Source: a virus. Taken from it: a stretch of 64,000 bases of DNA. Shown one piece after another: positions 22,796-29,774 of this stretch (position 1 is its first letter; each line of letters opens with the position of its first letter). The position numbers were made by a program, and so were the translations under genes. Below the pieces are notes generated by a model that searched no databases, was not told where the DNA came from, and saw only the letters and a program-made list of their open reading frames with translations. The DNA is taken from positions 1 to 64,000 of the IMG/VR virus record IMGVR_UViG_3300033148_008025, one strand, 5' to 3'.

Positions 22796-23064
22796 TACAA
22801 ACCCCTCCCAGCCCCGCAGTTAATACACTCGGGGCCAATTCCACGCCTGGGTGCCTCGCAGCAAGTAGATGTATTGATAACCTGCGGAACGGCACAGGGT
22901 TTGAGCCAGGATGCTGGCAGGAATCCACCCCCGCTAATCCACTTGTCCAGCGCCGTCGCAAGCTCTGCCAGGCGGAGCGTATCACCAAGGGTGTAGTCTC
23001 CCTTTCCATCGAGCATCCTATCGATGATGGCTCTCTGTTCTTCTAAGTTTGCATTTGGATCCAT
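22795..23064 (-). CDS. Hypothetical protein, 89 aa
   Basis: MDPNANLEEQRAIIDRMLDG; helical half followed by a Cys-rich end (CC ... CINCG). TAATG overlaps on both sides. Unrecognised. Confidence 0.55.
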   Translation of the reverse strand: MDPNANLEEQRAIIDRMLDGKGDYTLGDTLRLAELATALDKWISGGGFLPASWLKPCAVPQVINTSTCCEAPRRGIGPECINCGAGRGL

Positions 23065-23345
23065 TACGAAACCCTTTCTACTGTCAGTTCGCAGACCATG
23101 CTTTCGTAGCAGCCCCGCTGTTTCTCATGGATGACGTACTCGCGGCCAGTCACTTTGTACTTAGCTCTTACAGGGTAGTTTTTCTCTCGGTGTGGATGGT
23201 CGGGCCACTCCTGTTTATGTGAGCGCTTGATGGTGATGATGTCGCCGACCTGTGGCAAGGGGAATCCCTCGATGTCCTGGGCTAGGTAGAAGTTTTCCTT
23301 CTCTTCGATGACGGTTGGTTCCCAGATGATAAGTCTTGTTTGCAT
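23064..23345 (-). CDS. Hypothetical beta-barrel-like protein, 93 aa
   Basis: MQTRLIIWEPTVIEEKENFY; sequence VGDIITIKRSH ... YPVRAKYKVTGREYVIHE alternates strands in an OB- or SH3-like way. GGAGGAG upstream. No family assigned. Confidence 0.55.
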   Translation of the reverse strand: MQTRLIIWEPTVIEEKENFYLAQDIEGFPLPQVGDIITIKRSHKQEWPDHPHREKNYPVRAKYKVTGREYVIHEKQRGCYESMVCELTVERVS

Positions 23346-23710
23346 TAAGACTCCTCCTCCGCGAACGCGAAGCGTCGGTACTCCGCGCCCTCGAATTCGA
23401 TGACAACAGGGTTGAGTTGAAACAGCCCACCCCCGGCATAGTTACACCCCATGGCTTCCTTGCTTTTTGGTTCTTGGTGTTCGGTGTTAAGCCCTGCTCG
23501 CTCGCATCCACCTGCAGCCCATCGCCCGATACAGCTGAATCCGATAACGTTGGTAATGTTCTCCCGCTCAAGGTTTGTTCTTTCCAGGAAGTCACGCACT
23601 GTCTGCACAGTGCTACATGTGGGGCAAATGAACTTCCAATTCTCCAGATTGTCGCCAAACAGCCTGGTTGCTTTATCAAGCCATTCATCTCTCGTTATGG
23701 TCGTAGACAT
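23345..23710 (-). CDS. VVA0879-like protein, 121 aa
   Basis: MSTTITRDEWLDKATRLFGD then NWKFICPTCSTVQTVRDFLE, SCIGRWAAGGC and GCNYAGGGLFQL. The order D-E-W-L ... F-x-CP-x-C ... CIGR ... GC-x-Y-x-x-GLF matches the VVA0879 family as I remember it, a conserved phage/bacterial zinc-containing protein of unknown function. First gene after a terminator and a variant promoter element. Confidence 0.6.
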   Translation of the reverse strand: MSTTITRDEWLDKATRLFGDNLENWKFICPTCSTVQTVRDFLERTNLERENITNVIGFSCIGRWAAGGCERAGLNTEHQEPKSKEAMGCNYAGGGLFQLNPVVIEFEGAEYRRFAFAEEES

Positions 23711-23729
23711 AGTTGTTCTCCTTCATAGT

Positions 23730-23738
23730 CCTTGTGCC
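23730..23738 (-). promoter_or_regulatory. Variant promoter element GGCACAAGG
   Basis: One base away from GGCATAAGG, 19 bases before the start of the VVA0879-like gene and directly downstream of an intrinsic terminator, where a new promoter would be needed. Confidence 0.4.
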
Positions 23739-23755
23739 TGAAAACACACGACGCT

Positions 23756-23775
23756 AAAAAAGCCCCGAAGGGCTT
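23756..23775 (-). terminator. Intrinsic terminator
   Basis: On the minus strand AAGCCC-TTCG-GGGCTT followed by TTTTT: a 6-bp GC-rich stem with a stable TTCG tetraloop and a U-tract. It lies 2 bases after the collagen-like lipoprotein gene. Confidence 0.85.
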
Positions 23776-23777
23776 GG

Positions 23778-24515
23778 CTAGAACGAAACAATCCTCCACG
23801 GGAGATTCTTGTTTACGGTAAACGGGGTGGCAGAAGCCCTAACAGCACTTCTGATTCCGTTGGCATTGGTACAGGATGATCCTCCAAGCCGGTAGGACGC
23901 AAACGACCTTGAGGCCGACTTCCCCTCAGCCTTCCATAGGCTTGTCTCAAGCTGCGGCGTGTACAGCACGTCGCTGTATTGTTGGGTGACTTCAGAAGAG
24001 TTCAGGTACGCCTGCCCGGTGCAGTTGGACCCTGAGAATGAGATGACGGATATGCTGGCCTGTGCTACTACAAACCCTTGAGGAAACGTTGGACCAGGGG
24101 AATCAGCCGCAGCATAGAACCCTGTCCCCATCCCAGAGCCCCTGTCGATGGTGACAGGGTATCCAAGTTTCACCCCGGACTGATTTAGCACCACCAGTTG
24201 TGATGCGTTTTCGCCGGCAGGTCCCTGTGGGCCTGTTGTACCTGTGGCCCCAGTGGCGCCCGTTGATCCAGTTACACCTGTAGGCCCAGTGGCTCCCATG
24301 TCTCCGGTATCTCCCATGTCGCCTCTGTCCCCCTTATCTCCGTTTTCCCCATCGGTACCGTCCAGTCCATCGATGCCAGCTGGGCCTATATCCCCCTTAT
24401 CCCCTTTACTCCCTTCGACCACCTCTGGCACAGATGGTTGGCTGCTTTCTGTTCCACACCCTCCCAACACCGCAGTTAGGAGGGGTATCAGTATCAGTAT
24501 TAGTATTATTCTCAT
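23778..24515 (-). CDS. Collagen-like lipoprotein, 245 aa
   Basis: MRIILILILIPLLTAVLGGC is a signal peptide with lipobox LGGC. About residues 39-108 are uninterrupted G-x-y triplets (GDKGD, GPAGIDG, GATGPTG...), i.e. a collagen triple-helix segment, followed by a 130-residue globular beta-rich domain. Predicted surface-anchored trimer with a C-terminal head. In phages collagen stalks usually belong to fibres; with a lipobox it would instead decorate the host envelope, so it may alter phage adsorption. AAAGGG upstream; terminator downstream. Confidence 0.75.
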   Translation of the reverse strand: MRIILILILIPLLTAVLGGCGTESSQPSVPEVVEGSKGDKGDIGPAGIDGLDGTDGENGDKGDRGDMGDTGDMGATGPTGVTGSTGATGATGTTGPQGPAGENASQLVVLNQSGVKLGYPVTIDRGSGMGTGFYAAADSPGPTFPQGFVVAQASISVISFSGSNCTGQAYLNSSEVTQQYSDVLYTPQLETSLWKAEGKSASRSFASYRLGGSSCTNANGIRSAVRASATPFTVNKNLPWRIVSF

Positions 24516-24526
24516 TTTCACCCTTT

Positions 24527-24844
24527 TCAATCGTAGTAACGCCCTACTGTCTCGGGGTGGCACCAGTGCCTGTTTTTGGGCCCCCGCCCCTCCCTATTCC
24601 ACTTGAGGACGCTGTCCAGCGTTTCATAGATGTCTCGACATCCAGTTTTTCCTACCATTACAGGCACATATGCCTGTAATGTGACGGTGCTTATTCCGCC
24701 GTCAATCTTTCCCTCACAGTCAACACAGACGACGGGCAGAACTTCCCCGTCCTGCACGTAGACGATGTTCGTGTTTGTTTTTTCGCAGCAGTGCGGTACG
24801 TCTATTTTCACCATTGCTTTGAGGATTTTTTCTAGATTCAACAT
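24527..24844 (-). CDS. Hypothetical Cys-containing protein, 105 aa
   Basis: MLNLEKILKAMVKIDVPHCC; HCCEKTN and CVDCEGK groups suggest a metal site, followed by beta strands and a C-terminal NRHWCHPE. AAGGAAT before the ATG. Unrecognised. Confidence 0.6.
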   Translation of the reverse strand: MLNLEKILKAMVKIDVPHCCEKTNTNIVYVQDGEVLPVVCVDCEGKIDGGISTVTLQAYVPVMVGKTGCRDIYETLDSVLKWNREGRGPKNRHWCHPETVGRYYD

Positions 24845-24884
24845 GTTATTCCTTCTTGTGTGTTACCGATGCTGTTTCGCAGAC

Positions 24885-24914
24885 AGGCCTCAGAGAAGAA
24901 TTTCACTGAGGCCT
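24885..24914. other. Perfect inverted repeat (9-bp stem, 12-base loop)
   Basis: AGGCCTCAG and CTGAGGCCT separated by 12 bases, between two leftward genes. There is no U-tract on either side, so it is not a standard terminator. It resembles the 39.48 kb and 41.03 kb hairpins in stem and loop size. Confidence 0.6.
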
Positions 24915-24923
24915 ATCCGAACT

Positions 24924-25061
24924 CTACTTACTAACAAGTCGTACTGCGGTGCGAGCGATTGCACCCCAGATAACCCACTTTCCTACGAAGCGGTAGACAT
25001 CGTCCACCGTGATTGTTTTCATATCCTTTATGAACTCGCTTGCCACCCGACTGTCTTCCAT
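24924..25061 (-). CDS. Small protein with hydrophobic C-terminal segment, 45 aa
   Basis: MEDSRVASEFIKDMKTITVD then RFVGKWVIWGAIARTAVRLV, a likely amphipathic or membrane segment. TAATG overlap with the upstream gene. Last member of a group of coiled-coil/membrane genes. Confidence 0.55.
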   Translation of the reverse strand: MEDSRVASEFIKDMKTITVDDVYRFVGKWVIWGAIARTAVRLVSK

Positions 25062-25288
25062 TACGAACTCCTCGACCCATATGGGCCCCTTGTATCGTCC
25101 GAGGCAAACAGTTCCCTGTCTGCCTCTGCGACGAAGTTTGTACTTCGAATTCGCACTGTTTCCATCATTGGAAGCCTCGCCTCATCGAAGTGATAGTCCT
25201 CACGCTGACGTGGGACATATTTATTAGTGGTTGACTCATGGCGAAGCTGGATGAGCTTCCGCCGCGCCTGTTTAGTTGAGAAGCTCAA
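25061..25288 (-). CDS. Hypothetical charged protein, up to 75 aa
   Basis: The open frame runs from a TTG (after GGGGAAG) inside the end of the upstream gene to a TAA overlapping the next ATG. An internal ATGATG at 25168 with GAGG six bases upstream gives a 35-residue product (MMETVRIRSTNFVAEADREL). Which start is used is not decided. Highly charged; unrecognised. Confidence 0.45.
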   Translation of the reverse strand: MSFSTKQARRKLIQLRHESTTNKYVPRQREDYHFDEARLPMMETVRIRSTNFVAEADRELFASDDTRGPYGSRSS

Positions 25289-25709
25289 GAGCTTCCCCGA
25301 GCGTTGCCTCAGTCATATCTCCGAGTCCCTCGATGGCCTTTTGGGCAACCTCATCAGAGATTTTCCCGATAAACACATGACCCTGCTCCGCAGGGGGTAG
25401 TTTGCCGAGTTTCACCACACCAGCTAGAAACATCCCGGCAACGCATGCCCATCCTCCTACGACAATAAGCTTGTCGATGATCTCATTGTCCGCCCTGACC
25501 TGGGCGAATCGAGACAACTTCCTGCTGTCGAGAATCTTCTTCTCGGTGTCACGGCTCCGCTGCTGTTCTTTCCTGAACTCGGCGTGCAATAATTTTGCTC
25601 CTGCTCTTTGCGTATCAGACTCTTCCCTGCGCTCATTAGCCTTGAGCTCGAGCGTTTCGATCCTATCAAAGATGTTTCGCAGTTCTTCCTTGTTTTCTTC
25701 ATCTGGCAT
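25272..25709 (-). CDS. Coiled-coil protein with single membrane span, 145 aa
   Basis: MPDEENKEELRNIFDRIETL: long charged coiled coil to about residue 78, hydrophobic segment IVVGGWACVAGMFLAGVVKL (about 82-101), then an acidic tail. AAGGAGTCCAAG precedes the ATG, the GGAGTCCAA leader also seen at 26275, 33714 and 39862. Topology shared with the next two genes; an envelope-associated complex is inferred. Confidence 0.65.
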   Translation of the reverse strand: MPDEENKEELRNIFDRIETLELKANERREESDTQRAGAKLLHAEFRKEQQRSRDTEKKILDSRKLSRFAQVRADNEIIDKLIVVGGWACVAGMFLAGVVKLGKLPPAEQGHVFIGKISDEVAQKAIEGLGDMTEATLGEALELLN

Positions 25710-25728
25710 CTTGGACTCCTTTTGTTGG

Positions 25729-25941
25729 TTATTTTCTTAGGCTGCCAGCAATGGCAACCATGATTGTTGTTGTAATTGCGATAACCACAGATGTAGCTAT
25801 CAAACTGGTCGCGAATACAGCCACGTCTCTGAACGTGGCTGACTCATCCGCTAGCATGTTGTCAATTTCCTTTCGGAGCTTGACGCGTGCCTGTTTTTCG
25901 CGAGCCAGCTCGTACTTGCTGACTAGCTCGTCGAACCTCAT
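25729..25941 (-). CDS. Coiled-coil protein with C-terminal membrane span, 70 aa
   Basis: MRFDELVSKYELAREKQARV, a charged helix of about 40 residues, then a hydrophobic segment (ATSLIATSVVIAITTTIMVA) and a short basic end. Same coil-then-span design as its neighbours, so the block probably arose by duplication or acts together. Confidence 0.6.
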   Translation of the reverse strand: MRFDELVSKYELAREKQARVKLRKEIDNMLADESATFRDVAVFATSLIATSVVIAITTTIMVAIAGSLRK

Positions 25942-25942
25942 T

Positions 25943-26275
25943 TTATCGCCTAATGAGGTGGTTAGCCAAGGCAGCAATGCCACCCACGGCTGCGACGCCG
26001 GCCACGATGAATGAGTGCTTGCGCATTCGTTTGCGTTTGAACTCGGAGAGTGCGCTCAATGTTGCATTCACCGAGGCCTGTTTTTCGCGTACCTTGTTGG
26101 CTGCCGCTGCTGTGTCTCCACCGCTGCCCTTCAGTTCCTCTAGTTCTTTGCTGAACTGGATGAGCTTTCCTTTTTCTCTCATCACATCCTTTTGGAAAAA
26201 CTTATAATCGTCGGCATTCTCGATGTGGCAGGTTGTGTTTGTTTGGTTATTTTCTGTTGCTTTTACGATGATCAT
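25943..26275 (-). CDS. Coiled-coil protein with C-terminal membrane span, 110 aa
   Basis: MIIVKATENNQTNTTCHIEN; coil in the middle (REKGKLIQFSKELEELKG), basic KRKRMRKH, then the span SFIVAGVAAVGGIAALANHL. Starts after GGAGTCCAAAC. First gene downstream of the structured leader and GGCATAAG element at 26.3-26.4 kb. Confidence 0.65.
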   Translation of the reverse strand: MIIVKATENNQTNTTCHIENADDYKFFQKDVMREKGKLIQFSKELEELKGSGGDTAAAANKVREKQASVNATLSALSEFKRKRMRKHSFIVAGVAAVGGIAALANHLIRR

Positions 26276-26292
26276 GTTTGGACTCCATTGCT

Positions 26293-26370
26293 AAGAGAGT
26301 TGAGACTCTCTCTTGCTCCCCAATTAGAAAAACCACCACAGCCTGGGGAGACTGGGTGGTTGGATTGGGA
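26293..26370 (-). promoter_or_regulatory. Structured 5' leader, possible attenuator
   Basis: Between the 26396 promoter-like element and the 26275 gene the leftward transcript can form CCCAAT/ATTGGG enclosing AACCACC/GGTGGTT, the latter followed by UUUC, and then a separate AGAGAGT/ACTCTCT hairpin. The nested stem plus short U-run looks like an attenuator or processing element. No protein or ligand evidence. Confidence 0.4.
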
Positions 26371-26395
26371 AAACTATCTTTCCTTCTCTATAACT

Positions 26396-26403
26396 CTTAT
26401 GCC
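26396..26403 (-). promoter_or_regulatory. GGCATAAG promoter-like element
   Basis: GGCATAAG preceded by GCATCCTTTTAC, nearly the same 20-base context as the copy at 124-132. Located 120 bases before the first gene of the main leftward cluster. Confidence 0.5.
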
Positions 26404-26423
26404 GTAAAAGGATGCATGGAGTG

Positions 26424-26657
26424 CTAGTTGGAGGTCTTTTTCGGGGTCCTGTAACCCGTTCTTCCGCTGATGCCAGGCCTATCGGGGGTGCTCTTCTTAC
26501 CCCTCGTGAAGTACATCGCAATGTCCTTCATCGGGTTTGTAAACCCGTGCCTTGTGATATGCCCATGTCTGTCATGTTCAAACATCCTGGCGCTACAGGT
26601 CTTGCATTTATAGAGTCGCACCATTCGAGACTTGTCTGACATGTTCGCAAGCGACAT
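26424..26657 (-). CDS. Small Cys/His protein, 77 aa
   Basis: MSLANMSDKSRMVRLYKCKT with CKTCSARMFEHDRHGHITRH, a C-x2-C-x7-H-x2-H-like zinc site, and a basic C-terminus. No clear Shine-Dalgarno before any of the three candidate ATGs (26657, 26642, 26624). Diverges from the tmRNA gene. Confidence 0.45.
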   Translation of the reverse strand: MSLANMSDKSRMVRLYKCKTCSARMFEHDRHGHITRHGFTNPMKDIAMYFTRGKKSTPDRPGISGRTGYRTPKKTSN

Positions 26658-26705
26658 TACCGGCTTGCATTCGCCGTGGCAACTGTGATTAGCTGATGAC
26701 TTCTT

Positions 26706-27063
26706 GGGAATGAAACGGTTTCGACGGAGGGATAGAGAGACAAGAATGCGTGTCGAGGTTAATCGAAGGGCCTCGTATAAAAATCGATTACATCTAATTG
26801 CAAACGATAACTCGTTCGCTCCTGCTCTCGCCGCTGTTGCGTAAGTAGGTTGGGCTCGAAGAGCCTCGAAACAGAATCTTCAGGAACCCCCGGCTGGTCG
26901 GGGTTAGAAACCAGGCATGTCGTCCCAGCAGACAAGTATTAGAAAAATACTGGGTGGTGGAGGCGCCTTTGGTGCCCTGATGGTTGCCGGTCATAACCGG
27001 ATACACACGTAGACTTCTTGGCTTGATACTTTTTGGACTGGGGTTCGATTCCCCACATTTCCA
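26706..27063 (+). ncRNA. ssrA: Transfer-messenger RNA (tmRNA)
   Basis: About 358 nt. The 5' end GGGAATG pairs with CATTTCC at 27056-27062 to make the 7-bp acceptor stem. GGTTTCGACGG near the 5' end is the conserved tmRNA sequence, and TGGGG-TTCGATT-CCCCA is the T arm. A resume codon context GCAAACGA leads into a 14-codon tag frame. The discriminator A is followed by CTG, so CCA is not encoded and would need to be added. tmRNA with SmpB rescues stalled ribosomes; no smpB gene is seen here, so host SmpB is presumably used. One-piece form, same strand as the following gene. Confidence 0.93.
26800..26844 (+). other. tmRNA tag reading frame
   Basis: GCA AAC GAT AAC ... GTT GCG TAA encodes ANDNSFAPALAAVA then stop. 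The AND opening and the Ala-rich hydrophobic end fit bacterial SsrA degradation tags. The terminal AAVA differs from the common LAA end, so recognition by ClpXP-type proteases may differ. Confidence 0.88.
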
Positions 27064-27105
27064 CTGATTTGATAATCACCTCCACCAGCAACACATAGGA
27101 ACGAA

Positions 27106-27936
27106 ATGTTTACACCTGAAGCTATCGCGGCCGTACTCAACACTCACCTGCTAAGAGAACTTGCCAATGGCAATGCTGCTTCGGTCAGCGAAAGCATGGG
27201 GGAGTATTTTACCGCGGAGCTGTGTCAAATGTTCAATGACTCCGGATGGAGCGTTGAGGGCACCCGTGTTAAGCAGGAAGCAAATATCGTAGCGATGAGC
27301 TTCAGGCTTAGTGATCCCGCGTCCGGGAGCGAGATTGTCAAAAGCAAGTGGTGGACAGAACAAGAGCTTCTCTCAGGGGGAGGAACGTTCACGGCCCTGG
27401 GTTCACTGCTACTTCAGGAAGCTGTGGACGAACTTCTTAAAATTGTGATTCCAACGCACAGGATCACAGTGAGTGTCGAGTCGCCCTACTCGTTATCGAG
27501 AGATGCATGCGGAGATGTCTCCCGCCTCATTCAGAGTAAGATGATCGGAGAGATTGTCGGCCAGCATAATGGGAAAAATAAATGTGGAACCACTTACGAG
27601 GTCGACCAGAAGTGGCTCGATTCTGCGACGAAAGAGTTCAACCAGGTCGTTGAGAGACCACCAATGCTTCTTGGTGGAAAACTGAACTCGGATATAAAAG
27701 AACTTGTTGACGATGTTCGAGGCCTCACCTATCCAGGTGCAGATCAGAAAGCATTCCGCGAAAAGTGGGGCCATCTCTTGACTGTTGTAACTAGGGCGGC
27801 CAAGGAGCTCGCGAGGATGGATTTGCCATTCGAGGAGATTTTCGTCATTGGCGGCCGGGTCCGTGCGATGACATCAGCCGGCTTCGGTCGTCGCGACAGT
27901 GGCTGGTTTGAGATTGCCTCGCCCGTCCCAAACTAG
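27106..27936 (+). CDS. Hypothetical protein, 276 aa
   Basis: MFTPEAIAAVLNTHLLRELA, AGGA five bases before the ATG, 42 bases after the tmRNA, so possibly co-transcribed with it. Alpha/beta sequence without Cys clusters or membrane spans. Not recognised. Confidence 0.7.
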   Translation: MFTPEAIAAVLNTHLLRELANGNAASVSESMGEYFTAELCQMFNDSGWSVEGTRVKQEANIVAMSFRLSDPASGSEIVKSKWWTEQELLSGGGTFTALGSLLLQEAVDELLKIVIPTHRITVSVESPYSLSRDACGDVSRLIQSKMIGEIVGQHNGKNKCGTTYEVDQKWLDSATKEFNQVVERPPMLLGGKLNSDIKELVDDVRGLTYPGADQKAFREKWGHLLTVVTRAAKELARMDLPFEEIFVIGGRVRAMTSAGFGRRDSGWFEIASPVPN

Positions 27937-28108
27937 CAACCTCGCACCCCTAAGGGACATCGTCGAGATTCGCGACCTCGACGGACCAAAGGGTGGGACC
28001 ATACTTGTCATGAAGCTTGAGTGCGGTCACATGGTATGGAAAAGGCTGAAGAGGCCGCCAAAGCAGCAACGATGTGTTGTGTGCTGGTGGGACGAAGGTG
28101 TAGGCTGA
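27899..28108 (+). CDS. Small protein with LECGHMVWKR ... RCVVCW motif, up to 69 aa
   Basis: The open frame overlaps the end of the preceding gene. The C-terminal part KLECGHMVWKRLKRPPKQQR followed by CVVCWW is a Cys/His zinc pattern common in small phage proteins. Start is unclear: GTG 27899 or TTG 27908/27914, none with a good ribosome site. Confidence 0.5.
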   Translation: MAGLRLPRPSQTSNLAPLRDIVEIRDLDGPKGGTILVMKLECGHMVWKRLKRPPKQQRCVVCWWDEGVG

Positions 28109-28112
28109 GGCC

Positions 28113-28523
28113 ATGTACACCAAAGATCGGGTAGAGCTCGTTGACGAAGTACTCGACGAGCTCACAGTGGAACTCATTGCGGTAGCTTGCCACCAGCAGA
28201 ACAAGACCTATTGCCAGATGATCGGCGACGACAGTCAACCTCTCTGGGATGAGGCTCCGGAGTGGCAGCAAGACTCAGCAGTGGCCGGAGTTCGTCTGGC
28301 TCTTGTCAATCCAAACCCCGCTGCCAGTCACGAGTCATGGCTCGAGCACAAAAAAGCTGATGGCTGGGTGTATGGCAAGGAAAAGGATGCCGAGAAGAAA
28401 ACCCATCACTGCATGGTTCCCTACGGAGATCTGCCGTCAGAGCAGAAGATGAAGGATGAGCTCTACATCAACATGGTTCAGCAGCTCGGTCTCGCTTCGA
28501 ACCTTATCCGTCTCAGGAGCTAG
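28113..28523 (+). CDS. RyR-domain protein, 136 aa
   Basis: Starts MYTKDRVELVDEVLDELTVE. Residues about 25-120 follow the RyR domain (repeat found in ryanodine receptors and in bacterial/phage proteins): IAVACHQQNKTYCQMIGDDS, then W-x-E-A-P-E-W-Q-x-D-S-A-x-x-GV, N-P-x-x-x-x-x-S-H-x-x-W, K-x-DGW-x-YG, H-x-C-x-V-PY-x-x-LP-x-x-Q-K-x-KD. The domain is thought to bind nucleotide-like ligands in some systems. Convergent with the next gene (stops overlap). Confidence 0.8.
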   Translation: MYTKDRVELVDEVLDELTVELIAVACHQQNKTYCQMIGDDSQPLWDEAPEWQQDSAVAGVRLALVNPNPAASHESWLEHKKADGWVYGKEKDAEKKTHHCMVPYGDLPSEQKMKDELYINMVQQLGLASNLIRLRS

Positions 28524-29314
28524 GGCATTCGCAGCGAGAGTTCTAAGCCAAGAGAGCGGAAAGACAAAGATCCACCTCCCGTGTTTCCGCTTGTAATGCG
28601 AAAGAGAAAGCCTTCCGAGTTGGAGCCGTTAATCAGCACAGAAAGGTCAGTCCGCTTCCATGCGCCCGACCCAACCTCGTGCGTATTCTCGGCTCCGTAG
28701 TCAGTAGATCGAGAAGCAATTGCGGTGGGAATCGTTGGCCCCCCACCCGCGTTGTATATCCAGCCACCTGCCTTGTGGTGCAGTAGCTCAATGTTCGATC
28801 CGGAGTCAGTGGAGTCACTGATCCAGAGTGCCTCGACCAGTCCGATGATGAAATCTGTGTTGCCAACATCGTGATACTTGGACCAGAAGTAGTTGCAGGA
28901 TATGGGTGTCCCCGATGTAGTTTCGATAGGGACCTGTCCGTTCCACTTTTTTGCGGTTTCGAAGTACGAGTTTGCAGGAGTCCCATCGGGGATTACAATC
29001 ACCTCTGAGTCTGAGCCAGTTCGGACCCCATCGTCGGTAATACTTGTTCCGCTTACAGTTACCTGCACTTCGCCTACCGCAATAGCCCCTGTGACTAAGC
29101 TGACATGCGCTGCTCGAGCAATATTGGCCGACCCCCAGTTGATTGCCGGTGAGAAGTCATCTGCTGCCCCCGCAAAATCATAGAATCCGGCAGCATATTC
29201 TACTGGATCATTTGTTTGAAATGGCCAGTTGTATGCACCGTTCAGGAGATCACCTGACTGAGGGCAATTACACTTGATTCCATTGCGGGTAGGCACATAT
29301 GTAGGGTATCGCAA
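28520..29314 (-). CDS. Hypothetical beta-rich protein, 264 aa
   Basis: Gly/Ser/Thr-rich, predicted all-beta, with segments such as LLHHKAGGWIYNAGGGPTIP that look like a virion surface or receptor-binding protein. The frame opens with a TTG at 29314 (LRYPTYVPTRNGIK) without a visible Shine-Dalgarno, or GTG 29296. Lone leftward gene among rightward ones, so it may be a moron with its own control. Confidence 0.6.
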   Translation of the reverse strand: MRYPTYVPTRNGIKCNCPQSGDLLNGAYNWPFQTNDPVEYAAGFYDFAGAADDFSPAINWGSANIARAAHVSLVTGAIAVGEVQVTVSGTSITDDGVRTGSDSEVIVIPDGTPANSYFETAKKWNGQVPIETTSGTPISCNYFWSKYHDVGNTDFIIGLVEALWISDSTDSGSNIELLHHKAGGWIYNAGGGPTIPTAIASRSTDYGAENTHEVGSGAWKRTDLSVLINGSNSEGFLFRITSGNTGGGSLSFRSLGLELSLRMP

Positions 29315-29343
29315 TTATTTGCGGAAGGGGATAAACTGCCTGC

Positions 29344-29724
29344 ATGAGCGTAGCAATTATCCAGCAGAGAGTTTCCGCAGGTAGCGACTTCGACGGCACC
29401 CTTCCAGCGACAACTCCTGGCGCCACAAAAGACATCAAACGATTTCCCGTGGATGTGGCTGGCGGATTGTTCGACTTTGGAATCACAGGTCCACACATCA
29501 TCAACAGTATTGAGATGATTCTCAGCGGGCAGACCTCGTGGACGATTCACAAAAAGGATAGCGATGGCGATGAGATTCTCTTGTGGGCTGGTACTATTGA
29601 AACAGATGTTGTCACACTATCGGCAGACCGGATGGCAATCTACGAAGATGAGACAATCCTGGTTCGGACAGTTGGTGCCACCGGCGCCATGAAATGTCGG
29701 GTTGCATTAGCAAGAGATAACTAA
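29344..29724 (+). CDS. Hypothetical beta-rich protein, 126 aa
   Basis: MSVAIIQQRVSAGSDFDGTL; beta-forming and without Cys pairs, like a small virion or decoration protein, but no family recognised. Diverges from the 264-residue gene with a 29-base intergenic space. Confidence 0.6.
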   Translation: MSVAIIQQRVSAGSDFDGTLPATTPGATKDIKRFPVDVAGGLFDFGITGPHIINSIEMILSGQTSWTIHKKDSDGDEILLWAGTIETDVVTLSADRMAIYEDETILVRTVGATGAMKCRVALARDN

Positions 29725-29774
29725 GCTCGCCTTTTGTGTGTGGCAATGGAGCCACGGAAAAGGCAGGTATCGAA

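Noticed and set aside
24190-24420. Tandem-like repeats, considered as a CRISPR array or satellite
   Set aside because: The 9-base periodicity is explained by Gly-x-y codons of the collagen-like lipoprotein on the minus strand; there are no conserved repeats with unique spacers.
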